Shown here in pieces: positions 35,175 through 46,379 of a stretch of DNA of 64,000 bases. How positions within the stretch are numbered: position 1 is the stretch's first letter; each line of letters opens with the position of its first letter. The position numbers and the translations under genes were made by a program. Source of the DNA: Sphaerolaimus hirsutus (lineage: Eukaryota; Nematoda; Chromadorea; Monhysterida; Sphaerolaimidae). The DNA lies in assembly GCA_964036195.1 (NCBI GenBank), contig OZ038459.1, positions 25,169,206 through 25,233,205 on the forward strand, in the 5' to 3' direction. The notes under the pieces were generated by a model. The model did not search any database, was not told where the DNA came from, and saw only the letters and a list, made by a program, of their open reading frames with translations.

Positions 35175-35332
35175 CAAATGCTCAACTACATTGCATCATG
35201 ACCATGAGAAGGGGTCAACTCGGTCCCACTCACAAAAACCGGATACGAAATCCAAGAACCCGGGTCGGGACGATAGATACCGCCTAAAAACTACTGTGGT
35301 TTAGAGATTTGGCAACATGCAAAATTGTTATG

Positions 35333-35596
35333 TACCGTATTTCCTCGAATTACCCCCCGGGGTTTTTTTCAGGGTGAAAATTTTGAGAGAAAAACGTGAA
35401 AAATGCAACAATAACCACCATTTATAAGTTTTTACAGCCTTATATAAGGATGTAGATGGTATAAACGATGTTCTAACGTAACACAGTAAGTGTTTTGAAC
35501 GTCTGTTATGCATGTCCCGGACCACAAATTCATAGTGCCCATTTTGGGGGGGGGGGTATTTCGAGGGGGGGGGGGCTATTTCGAGGAAATACGGTA
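35333..35596. mobile_element. TACCGTATTTCCTCGAA-family element, subtype B
   Basis: Ends TACCGTATTTCCTCGAATT and GAGGAAATACGGTA. The core is nearly identical to 17500-17744. Confidence 0.85.
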
Positions 35597-36221
35597 AGTG
35601 TCAAGCATGAAGAAAGCTTACAATTTGCATTACATGGCACAATACTAATTGCATTGATAAATTAGAATCTTGAAACAAACTAAGACATAGAAACAGAATC
35701 GGGATTGCTTTTTGAATTGTTCATACCGGGATTGGGGTCTCAAGATCACGATCGGGATTGGCATTTTTAATTTACAGCATATCATTTTAGATCGAGTCGG
35801 GTCGGGTTTCAAACGCTAGCATTGGCCAATTTCACATGGTTAAGCCCAAGCTGCCAACAGACAATAGCTCATGGATCGCATGTCACGTTGCTATTGGCTT
35901 TTGCATGTGATCAAAATTTCATCACACCCAAATTGATGCGCGGCAATTTTATTCTGATGGAAGCAAAAATATTTTGTTTTATTGTATATAAATACTACAA
36001 ATATTTGGGTCGATAAAAATGCTAATAAATAAAATATCCGAGATATAGGACAAAAGTTATGCAGTAAAGTCAGTAAATTCATATGTGAACTGTACAAATG
36101 AATACACTTGTATGCTTATCGGATACAACGAAGGTTACTGTATTTGATGAATAAAGTCACATAAAAACTATATGCAACAGATTTACTCATAATAAGGGCA
36201 ATGCAATCTATGAAAAGCACT

Positions 36222-36593
36222 TACCGTATTACCTCGAATTATCCCCCCTTAACTACCCTCCCCCATTACCCCCCCCCTCAAAGGGGCTGGGGAAATAATA
36301 ACCCCCTCGAAATACCCCCCTCCGGAATGATGTACATAATGTATGCAATGTACATGATGCATTTATTACTGCTAATTTGCACTGCAGCTACACATAGACT
36401 AGTTGTGTAGCTGTATACGTTTTTATGTCCAAATATACCCTGTTTGAACACATGTATTACCTGTTTTGGGTACGCAAATGCCTACTATTTCCTACGATCC
36501 TTAAGAAAATTTCTGACGAAATAATAACCCCCCCCCTAAATTTTGCTGGCGAAATAATAAACCCCAGTGGGGGTATTTCGAGGTAATAAGGTA
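36222..36593. mobile_element. TACCGTATTACCTCGAA-family element, variant
   Basis: Ends TACCGTATTACCTCGAATT and GAGGTAATAAGGTA, with C-rich arms and a core containing CATGATGCATTTATTACTGC. Both ends carry the matching change (TTACC/GGTAA) relative to the commoner TTTCC/GGAAA. Confidence 0.75.
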
Positions 36594-39500
36594 TGTTTGT
36601 TTGTTTTTATTCAAAGAATATGATAGATTTCATTGCAAAGTTAAGTGTCGTAGGCCTTCACACATCTGGAAAACATCTGGTACAAAATGTATAGTGTATT
36701 GATGTGTAATGTGAATTGCTCTTTCCAATGGTGAATATTTTAAAATTTAATAGTGTCATGAACTGAAATTTTGTCTTCTATCGACCTTCAACATTTGGAA
36801 TAACCTTGAAAGTTTACAGAAATTCTTCGCACTGGTGCAATTTATCGACTGATGAAGTGTTCATTTGGCGAATTTTTTGGTAAAATAATTATTACTATTT
36901 AAGCGGTTTGAAAATTAACACAATCATCAGTCAAATGTGAACGCTAATTAAATATATAATACTATACTTGAATATTTCTTTTCAAAGTTTGATTTTCCTC
37001 CAACGGCCGAAATTTGCAAACAAATCAAATGCGGCGAAAAAACAAAAAATGGCAAAAATAAAACAACTCGATAATCACAGTTACTATCGACAAAACTGCA
37101 AAAATTGGACAGTGACAAACTGCAAAAATACAGAGCGCATAATTCAAGAGTCATTTTTGTTTGCTCATTCTAAAACCGAGTGCCAGTATTGGCGTTTCTT
37201 TACACAGGAATTTATATTATATTCATCGAAAAGTGAAATCAGGTAGTCACTACTTCAAAATCCACAGAGAAAACACAAAAATCTCCCTGTGAAATGTGGA
37301 ATTTACATTGCGGGACTTTGCTCTCGGCTGAGAAAAATGGCCAAAAATTCATTTACACAAAAAACATAGCCCAAAAATAATTACAAAAACGAACAAAAAA
37401 GGTAGTGTTCATTCTTCAATCTGAATAGTCAAAAACAGCAAAAAACAAGTCAAAAACAAGGAAATTCTACTGCAGCAAAACGGCATAACATTGAGATTCC
37501 CACGTTGGATGTTAAAATCCTTCCAAAAACACTTTTCAAATGAACTACACCCCGGGGATTACATATTTTGTGACACATGAGTCTACATATTACTACGGGG
37601 TGGACCTATAAGTCAAAAACGTTTCAAATAGAAGCCTCTAAATGCAAAACTTATATCACAAATAACATGATTAAATAAATAGTGGCAAACGGTATGGTAC
37701 AGTTGTTGTTGTTGTTTTTTTGAGGGGTGGGGGGGTTTCAGGGGGGTTCGCGGAGCTTCAATATATAGGCTTTTCCACGGTATAGAAGGAAAAACAGAAA
37801 AAAATCGCTAAAAGTAGGTGAAAAATAGGTATATAAGCATATATAGTACACAAATAGCTGAAAATAGGCAATGAAACACATGAAATAGCGATTTTGAAAG
37901 TGAGCTATAAAAAGGCACGAAAAATAGCGATTTTGAGCGAAAATTGTGGCAGAATTTCTAAAAATCGCTCCAGTTAGGTAGATAGCTGGTCGATTTTTCG
38001 ATAGATGGCCAACAAAATTGCCTCCGGGATAGATAAATATTTAGCTGGCGGATGTGGGGGGAGAACCCCCCCAACCCCCTACTAAACCCCTACGGTAAAT
38101 ATAAAAATGTCGCTGAACGGTACCAAAAATTTGTCACTCTCAAACNNNNNNNNNNNNNNNNNNNNNNNNNNNNNNNNNNNNNNNNNNNNNNNNNNNNNNN
38201 NNNNNNNNNNNNNNNNNNNNNNNNNNNNNNNNNNNNNNNNNNNNNNNNNNNNNNNNNNNNNNNNNNNNNNNNNNNNNNNNNNNNNNNNNNNNNNNNNNNN
38301 NNNNNNNNNNNNNNNNNNNNNNNNNNNNNNNNNNNNNNNNNNNNNATCGCCCAGCTATCTACTAATCTGGAGCGATTTTTCAGAAACTATACCCCAATTT
38401 TCGCTCAAAATCGCTAATTTTCATACCTATATATAGATTTTGACCTCCAAAATCACTAGTTCACGCGTCTCACTGCCTATTTTCAGTTATTTTAAGTACT
38501 ATATGCTCTTGTATACCCATTTTGAGCTATTTTACACCTACTTTTAACGATTTTTCTCCCTTTTCTTCCTTTTATGCCCCGTAAAAGCCTATATATCGAA
38601 CCACCACAACCCCCCCCCAGAAAATTTTTCAGCTATCTATCCCTCCGGAGGAGCGATTTGCTATCTATCCAACCACTCGGAGGGTCAAAATTCAAGATAC
38701 CCCTGCCAGCCCTGCACTCCGTAAAATGTCAGAAATTTTTTTTTGTTGAATCATATGTAAAAAGTTAATCATGGCGGTGAAACGCACAGGAAATTTTTTG
38801 TCACTTAAATTTCTACAGGGTGCGAGAACGACCTGAGACAAACAAAATCAAATTTCCATCTGACCCACCGTGTATCAAATCCAATATATATACTCAAGTG
38901 GGGCGGCAGATTGCATGCTAGCCTACACTGCGGCAACAAATCACGCTGAAATTTGTTCAGCCGACACACAATTATACATATTTTAGGAAAGAATTTGTAT
39001 CGGATGAAAAAATACCCACTCAAGGGGCAGCTATTATCTGCCGAATGAAATCGCTTAAAATTTCAGGTTTTTACATATTTATGTAAAATTTTGCATTTAG
39101 TATATAGTAAACAAAAACAACGAAAAATTTGTAGGAATTGTGGAAAGCAGTTTGTAATGGAACCCAGAGCACAATTTTTTATACTTATGTCAACTAGGAT
39201 ACAAAACAAACTAAACTAAATTCATGTAAATACATTGTCCATGTTCATGTATTCATACTAAAACTAAATTCATATACCAGGCATGTGCAAAACAAAAAAA
39301 AACAAGCTTCCAGCTGACTATGTTTGCTCTCATTATTACACCATAAAATAATCCCATTTCCAACTGAAAACAATGTACATTCCATAACATTTATACATAT
39401 GTATTTGGTGTTGTACTGTTTGAATAACGACAGAAATTGAAATTGAATGTGTGGGAATGTTTTTTGTTGCACTGAGTATCGGGAAACCTTTGCACCTGGT

Positions 39501-39736
39501 GGTGCACCAGAAAAACAATATCCACGTATGCATAATCTAAGCACTTATGCAGCATAATTCAAGCACGTTCATCGCATAACCTAAGCATGTTTGCAGCATA
39601 ATCTGAACATTTTTATGCAAAATTGATGCAGTTATTTCATATTATTTACAGCATAATCCAAGCAAATGTTACTATCGGTTAGGCAAAATTCAATCACCTT
39701 TGTGTATGTAGTGATAATGTTGATAACATGTGCAAC
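36594..39736. other. Gene-free stretch with two opposed CAGGGG-type fragments around an assembly gap
   Basis: 37715-38092 is a reverse-oriented and 38346-38705 a forward-oriented fragment of the 19069-19527 family. The 200 N at 38146-38345 separate them. 38712-38826 is a CCCTGTAAAATG-type foldback. The remainder has no coding or repeat signal I recognise. Confidence 0.5.
38146..38345. other. Assembly gap (200 N)
   Basis: Exactly 200 N, a conventional placeholder length. It lies between two inverted copies of a G/C-run repeat, which probably blocked assembly. Confidence 0.98.
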
Positions 39737-40914
39737 TAGGGTTGGCTGATGTTTTTTTAAACGTTATATATTTTTTAAAACGTTGTTATTAAAAAAACAC
39801 GAGGTCAAAACGTTCAAAAAAACACCAGGCAAAATTTTTAGTACTAAGCACTAGGTATTTTGCAAATTTTTTGCATGAAAGCGTTCAATTTCACACACGA
39901 ATTGACATTGGTGGTTGTTTTCATTGATGTTGTGGCATTTTTAGTATGAAAGCTAGGGTTTTTTAATGCGATGTTTTAAAAAAAACAACAACTTTTTTAA
40001 AAATTAAAAACGTTTTTTAAAAGCTCCCATATATGTTCCTGGGTCAACATATATAGGTATATTAGACAAGTGACAATACTCTGTGATGTTATAAATGACC
40101 ATATAATGGCTGTGGAACCATGGGATAGCATTATAAGTGGTGATTTGTGTCAAAAATGTCCATTTTTTGTCGACATGTACATATATCGCCTTAGTTGAAT
40201 GTTCGTGACTTCAAGTGAAGTTTGGTATGGAATAGTGATCAATCAAGGTTATAAAAGGAGGTTGTTACTTTGGGAGTGATGTTACACACTGTGGAGGTAC
40301 ATGGAAGCACATTACCTGAATATTATATACTACAGCAACATATGACGGCTTATTTACCCATGGTAGCACATAGAAATGGATACTCAAAATGCCAAAAAAC
40401 ATTGAAAACAACCACCACTGTCAATTTGTGTGTGAAATTGCGCACTTGCGTGCAAAAATTTTGCAAAATACCTAGTGCTTAGTACTCAAAACTTCAGCCG
40501 ATATTAAAAAAAATGTTTTGGACCTTTTAAACAATGTTTTTTTAATGAAAAAACGTTTAAAAAAACATCAGCCAACCCTAATCAAAGCAACCATTTCTAT
40601 GTGCTACCATGGGTAAAAAAACCATCATTTGTTGCTGTAGTATACTAGTATATAATATTCATGTAATGTGCTTCCATGTACCTCCACAGTGTATAACATC
40701 ACTGCCAAGGTAACAACCTCCTTTTATAACCTTGTTTGATCACTATTCTGTGCCAAACTTCACTTGAAGTCATGAACATTTGACTATAAGGTGAAATACA
40801 AACATGTTGACAAAAAATTGGCATTTTTGACACAAATCACCACTTATAATGCTATCCCATGGCTCCACAGCCATTATATGGTCATATATAACATCACAGA
40901 GTATTCCAACCCTA
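39737..40914. mobile_element. hAT-like TTTAAAAACG element, interrupted by a second copy
   Basis: Starts TAGGGTTGGCTGATG, ends TTCCAACCCTA, with a perfect 8-bp duplication TGTGCAAC at 39729-39736 and 40915-40922. A related element in opposite orientation is inserted at 39954-40580. Confidence 0.87.
39954..40580. mobile_element. Nested hAT-like TTTAAAAACG element
   Basis: Starts TAGGGTTTTTTAATGCG, ends GCCAACCCTA. Flanks ATGAAAGC (39946-39953) and ATCAAAGC (40581-40588) differ at one base. The uninterrupted relative at about 42205 reads TATCAAAG, so the right copy is the original target. Confidence 0.85.
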
Positions 40915-41590
40915 TGTGCAACAGTAAATTTTTCAGATGTTTAAAGTTATTATGCAGGTCAGTGACAAGTAACATGTCGTACTTTTCATGCAGATTATCC
41001 TTAAACAACATATATAAATAAAAAACAATTAGCATTGCAAAAATAAAAACAGTTTAAAACATTGAAAAATATCAAAAAATCATTCATTTATTTAATAACA
41101 TTTTATTTATGAAGGGAAAAAGATAACCTATGTATATTTTGTATAATTTATCTGCTTTTATCAGAGAGATTTTCTGATAGTATATTTTATCATATATTTT
41201 CTAAAATCACCCAATTTTTTGCATTGCTTCACCAATAGAATTTCCACAATATCTCAAGTCGCTTCAAAACTTCAACTGTTATTTTGTAACATTCTGAGCT
41301 TGGATTATGGATACTTGTATTTCGATGCACACACGCAATGCATCGCCCAGGTAATGAAGTGTAAATTGTCTCCCAAATGCAAAATTCAATGGCCGACCAA
41401 TTTTCGTAGGTCATTGCACCTGAATCCAGGGAATAATTCTCACACATAGGCAAATTTGACACGCCAGCATGAGTAAAAATGTATGAAATGCTCATGTATA
41501 TTTGGCGCCTCAAAAAATTTGTGGTGTTCAGGCACAGGGGCGCATCCACAATTTTTGAACGGGGGGGGGTACGGGACCTGGCGTCACCCA

Positions 41591-42825
41591 TAGGGTTCAA
41601 ACGGGATCCCGATCCCGGATCCCGTGAAATTCCGGGATTTAGCAGTCCCGATCCGGATCCCGAAACCCCAATCCCGATCCCGAAATCCAAAAATACCAAT
41701 CCCGATCCCGATCCCGAAAACTTTCAAATCCCGATCCCGATCCCGAGAATCTCCCAAGTCCGGGATCCCGATCCCGGAAAAAATAGTGAAAATTATAAAA
41801 AGTGAAAAAATGACATTTTTGCGTGCAAAAACGTGAACGCAAACCCCCAGCGTCCATTTTATGTCACTTTTCTGGCATCCAACAGTGTTTTGATACCTTT
41901 ATTAACAACTGTGAATGCCAGAACAGTGACGAAAATCTCTATCCCTAGACCCCAATCCCGATCCCGAAAAAATGCCAATCCCGATTAGGGTTGGCCGATG
42001 TTTTTTTTTAAACGTTTTTTATTTAAAAAAACGTTGTTTTTTTTTAAAAAACATGACGTCCGAAATGTTTTTTTTTTAAAAAAAACATCGACCGAAATTT
42101 TTAGTACTAAGCACTAGGTATTTTGCAAAATTTTTGCGCGCAAGCGCGCAATTTCACACACAAATTGACATTGGTGGTTGTTTTCATTGGTTTTGTGGCA
42201 TTTTTAGTATCAAAGTATCCATTTCTATGTGCTACCATGGGTTAATAAGCCGTCATATGTTGCTGTAGTACATAATATTGAGGTAATGTGCTTCCATGTA
42301 CCTCTACAGTGTGTAACTTCACTCCCAAAGTAACAACCTCGTTTTATAACCTTGTTTGATCACTATTCCGTGCCAAACTTTACCTGAAGTCACGAACATT
42401 CGACTATAAGGCGATATACGAACGATATGTCGACAAAAAATGGATATTTTTGACACAAATCACCACTTATAATGCTATCCCATGGCTCCACAGACATTAT
42501 ATGGTCATATATAACGTCACAGAGTATTGCCACTGTCTGATATACCTATATATCTTGACACAAGGTCATATCTGGGAGCTTTAAAAAAAAAACGTTTTTT
42601 ATTAAAAAAAACGTTTTTTTTATAAAAAAAACGTTGTTTTTTTTAAAAAAAACATCGAGTTAAAAAAAAACGTTTTTTTCCAACCCTAATCCCGATCCCG
42701 TGACCCCAATCCCGGCCAATCCCGAAATCTCAAAAAACCAATCCCGATCCCGAAACCCATATCCCGATCCCGAAATCTCAAAAAGTGAATTCCGATCCCG
42801 AAAAGTCAATCCCGTTTGAACCCTA
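41591..42825. mobile_element. hAT-like element with ATCCCGATCCCG body, interrupted
   Basis: Starts TAGGGTTCAAACGGGA, ends CCCGTTTGAACCCTA, with a perfect 8-bp duplication GTCACCCA at 41583-41590 and 42826-42833. The body is an array of AATCCCGATCCCGAAA units on both sides of a nested element. Confidence 0.9.
41986..42688. mobile_element. hAT-like TTTAAAAACG element nested in the ATCCCG element
   Basis: Starts TAGGGTTGGCCGATG, ends CCAACCCTA, with a perfect 8-bp duplication ATCCCGAT at 41978-41985 and 42689-42696, taken from the host array itself. It is uninterrupted and shows the full family core. Confidence 0.9.
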
Positions 42826-42965
42826 GTCACCCATGCATACAGATGGCGCTGGCGAGTCTTTGCTTTTGACAGGTCAGAAAAGCATCAATTAAAACAAGCT
42901 CTTGTGCAGGTGGCAAACCCCCACCTGGGTATGTCCGCTATCAGGCAAATACCGGGTGGCAATCC

Positions 42966-43117
42966 CGCACCCTGTAAAGTGTTATGTCAATTGTCAACTG
43001 TCATGCAAAGTGTCAATCCATATAAAACGAGAAACAGAGAAAAATGAAAGATTTTTACTAAATTTTTCACGTTTTGAATGACGTCTGACATTTTCACTTC
43101 ACTTTACAGGGTGCGGG
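42966..43117. repeat. CCCTGTAAAGTG-type foldback
   Basis: Left end CCCGCACCCTGTAAAGTG, right end CACTTTACAGGGTGCGGGA-like, inverted, around GTCAATTGTCA units. Confidence 0.65.
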
Positions 43118-43799
43118 AATGTGTTTTTTTAGTGTTTCAGCAACATTTCGCATGGGTGGAATCACAATGTACTCAGCATTCTTGTTCAGTACAATTAGGA
43201 TAATCCGAGGTCAACATTCTTCTGTTCATCAAAAAATGTACATTGAGCACGCTATATTTGTGCATGTTTATAAAATTCAATCCCCACCACCCACCAACAT
43301 TATATTATTCCCCTTTTTTATTGAAATTCCACATTTGACAGGAAATATGCCAAGTGCAATCTCAAACTAAGTAGAAATAAGTGTCAATTCAGTTTCAAAC
43401 CTAAAAAATGTCATTGATAGATTGGTTGGGACCAAAAATATATTTACTTCCACAAAACACAAACAAAGAGTAAACACCACACACACACAAAGTAAAATAA
43501 CATGTGGGCAGTAAATTTGTGTCAACTATGCACCTGTCATATTTTTGGAGAGAAAAAAACAACAGAAACATTATAAGTTGTTTTTTGTTGATTATTGTGT
43601 ATGAAATTTATGTTGTAAATTCATAGTATTGTAAGACCATCCAGCAAAATTCAATTCAGCAAAATATGGTAAGCGTGTGCCAATAAAATTATCAAAGTTC
43701 CACTCAAAATCACTGGTGTTATTTAGTGACTATGCACACAATTTAGCTGACAACCAAATTTTCAAAAAGTGAAAAATCTGTTCTAGAGACACACCTGAG

Positions 43800-44502
43800 T
43801 AGGGTTCAAACGATGACTTTTCGATATCGATATTCGATATTTTTTTCTGAAACTCGATATTCGATATCGATACGATATGGAACCTCGATATCGATATTCG
43901 ATATTGAAAAATGGTCGATATTCGATATTTCGATATTTTCGATATTCGATATTGCGATTTGCTTTTGGTATAGCAAGGCATATTTCAAGTGGCATATTGT
44001 ATTTTCATGTGGTTGCACACATCGTTAATCATCTCTTTACTGAAATGTGAATGGTACAAGTGATTTTGACAAGGTTTACATCACTCAAAAGTAGAAAATG
44101 GAAGAGAAACATGATGAATCAAAGTGTATCAGACAAATAACAATTGGTAGATATCACAGTTCATACTTATAACCTAATTGCTTAAGGGCATGTTGCAAAA
44201 AATAGCATATCAGCATTTTCAACCTTCAAATTTAGCACTCCAACAAAAATTACATTATAAATACTGTACTTTTACTTATCAAATACAATACTATAAGCAA
44301 ATCAGATCAATCATAAATATCTCAAAATGAAAATGATAACTTGATTCAGGGACACAATGCAGGTTCGATATATCGAAAAAATGGTCGATATTCGATATCG
44401 ATATTCGATATTTTTTCAAAATTTCCGATATCGATATTCGATATGAAAAAATGGTCGATATCCGATATTCGATATTCGATACGATATATTGTTTGAACCC
44501 TA
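43800..44502. mobile_element. hAT-like element with TCGATATTCGATATCGA body
   Basis: Starts TAGGGTTCAAACGATG, ends TTGTTTGAACCCTA, with a perfect 8-bp duplication CACCTGAG at 43792-43799 and 44503-44510. The arms (43815-43960 and 44360-44490) are arrays of TCGATAT(T) units around a non-repetitive AT-rich core. Confidence 0.92.
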
Positions 44503-44510
44503 CACCTGAG

Positions 44511-45390
44511 TTTGATAAAATCATGAATTTTTTGACGTCCAGAACCTCCATCAAAATTAGTTGACGTACTCATCATTCTGGTAAACTCAAATGTTGTCAT
44601 TAAGTGTGTGCAGTGCCTTTTGAATATTTTTAACAGCCCCATTTTGTGTGAAAAGTAGTGCCTTTTCAAGTGCAGTCGGCAGTCACATTGGAAACAAAAG
44701 TTGCCCTTTTGAAGTCAAATGGTTTGAGTGTTTGGTGTACTTAAATTTTAGATGTTTTTGAAGTGTTTATGACACAGAAATTCTGTTTCAAATACAACCA
44801 CGCGCAATGGGTGTTCTAAAAACTATATTTTGGAATTAATATGCAATAAAATTGGAGGGGAAATTGCTGACGCCAGAAAAGAGTGACAAACGTTTCTGAA
44901 AAGTAAAATGCGTAAATATAAAGTACACTTCAAAAGTACATTTCATTCAAAGAACTTTCACAAACAATGCATCTAAAAAGTGTTCGAAAAAGTACGACGC
45001 TTACTAAACCCAACAAAAAGTTAAAATGTCCCCAACGAAACGTGGAAAAATAACTAATGATGCATTCAAACGGATACTTCCAAAAGGACATAAAAGCCCA
45101 CCAATTGGTATAAGCCTCCATTTGATTGATTGCATCCAAATTCATATTATACAAACACTGAAGATACTATACGAAAGTAACGTTTGCGTGCGTATCTATA
45201 CTTTTTTACTGTGTGTGACTAAAAATGTTATGTGTTATAGGTTTGAGTTTTCGTAATAATAAATACAGTGTTAGATTGAATTAAACAATAAATGCAGTCT
45301 GAGTGATTATTGGTATACTGCTCTTAGAGCATGCTTCAGAGATCGTACTTTGGTGAAAAAATTGATGCGAAAACTTATGCACCCAAAAGG
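44511..45390. other. Gene-free AT-rich stretch
   Basis: A weak GGTAAACTCAAATG piece near 44580 resembles the GCTGCACACACTAG family. Otherwise I see no genes, repeats or signals. Confidence 0.4.
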
Positions 45391-45398
45391 GGTGGGGG

Positions 45399-45909
45399 TA
45401 GGGTGTCAAAATTTCCGTTTTCCGAAGGCAATTTTTTTCCGTTTTCCGCTCAGTTTTCCGGCCGCTGAATTTTTCCCGTTTTCCGGCCATCCATTTTTCC
45501 GGCTCGTTTTCCGGCTCAATTTTCTGTTTTTCCGCCTGTTTTGTATTTCCCGGCTCAATTTTCTGTTTTTCCACCTCATATTCTATTTTTCCGGCTCAAC
45601 TTGTTGTTTTCTGTTTCAGCCAAACTGGTAAACATGCATGCAGGTTTTCAACTATGTTAATTTTCCCCATTTTCCATCAAAATTTCAGCAATTTTTACCA
45701 GTTCCAGCAATTTTTTTCTGTTTTCCGGCAAAATTTAAACAATTTTTTCCGTTTCTGTGCAAATTTCATTTTTCCGTTTCCGGTTTTCTGGCCGCTGAAA
45801 ATTTTTTTACGTTTCTGTTTTCAGGCAAGTGCAATTTTTTTCCTGTTTTCCGGCCGCTGAATTGTTGTTCCGTTTCCGTTTTCCGTAAAAAAAATTTTTT
45901 GCCACCCTA
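45399..45909. mobile_element. hAT-like element with TTTTCCGGC body
   Basis: Starts TAGGGTGTCAAAATTTCCG, ends TTTTGCCACCCTA. Flanks GGTGGGGG (45391-45398) and GGTGGGGT (45910-45917) differ at one base. The body is a same-strand array of TTTTCCG/CCGGCTCA/GGCCGCTGA units, which gives a Phe-rich open frame that is not a gene. Confidence 0.83.
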
Positions 45910-45917
45910 GGTGGGGT

Positions 45918-46372
45918 TACCCCCAAACGCCCTTCAGCGTTTAGATATCTAAATATGTATCCCGGGGGCAACATTCGTGACTTATATCGCCTGCCCTGAA
46001 TACGCCTCCAATCGGCCAGCTAACTATCTAGATCAATTTGTGGAAATGTCAACGTCAGCGTAAAAAATTTTGCGCGCAAGCGCGCATTCTTCACCAGACA
46101 TAAGATATTATCATCGGATTTGCTCCATGTGGCCACAAATCATTATAAATACACTCAATGTTGAGTTTTCTGCTGTTTTGTATGTATTATTTCATACATA
46201 TACAGCATTCCATGGCGCTGACGCCAACGCCAATGGCGCCATGGCGTGGCGCCTACTAATGGCGCCATTCCGCCATGTAGCTAAAATTTTAGGGGGTTGG
46301 GCTGAGCCCCCCCTCGCCGGCCTCCGTAAACAAGCAGCCCCCCCCCGCTCAAAAATCCTGGATACGTCCCTG
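45918..46372. mobile_element. Partial CAGGGACGTA-type hAT-like element
   Basis: The right end CCTGGATACGTCCCTG finishes at 46372. The TTTGCGCGCAAGCGCGC palindrome and GGCGCC tract are present. The left end is replaced by unrelated sequence with a CCAGCTAACTATCTAG piece, so the copy is truncated or joined to another repeat. Confidence 0.6.
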
Positions 46373-46379
46373 CGGCCCG

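Noticed and set aside
43815-43960. TCGATAT array as an isolated satellite
   Set aside because: A mirror array, inverted ends and an 8-bp duplication show it is the arm of a transposable element.
45350-45910. Phe-rich plus-strand frames as membrane proteins
   Set aside because: The Phe/Pro runs are translations of the TTTTCCGG array inside an element with hAT-like ends.
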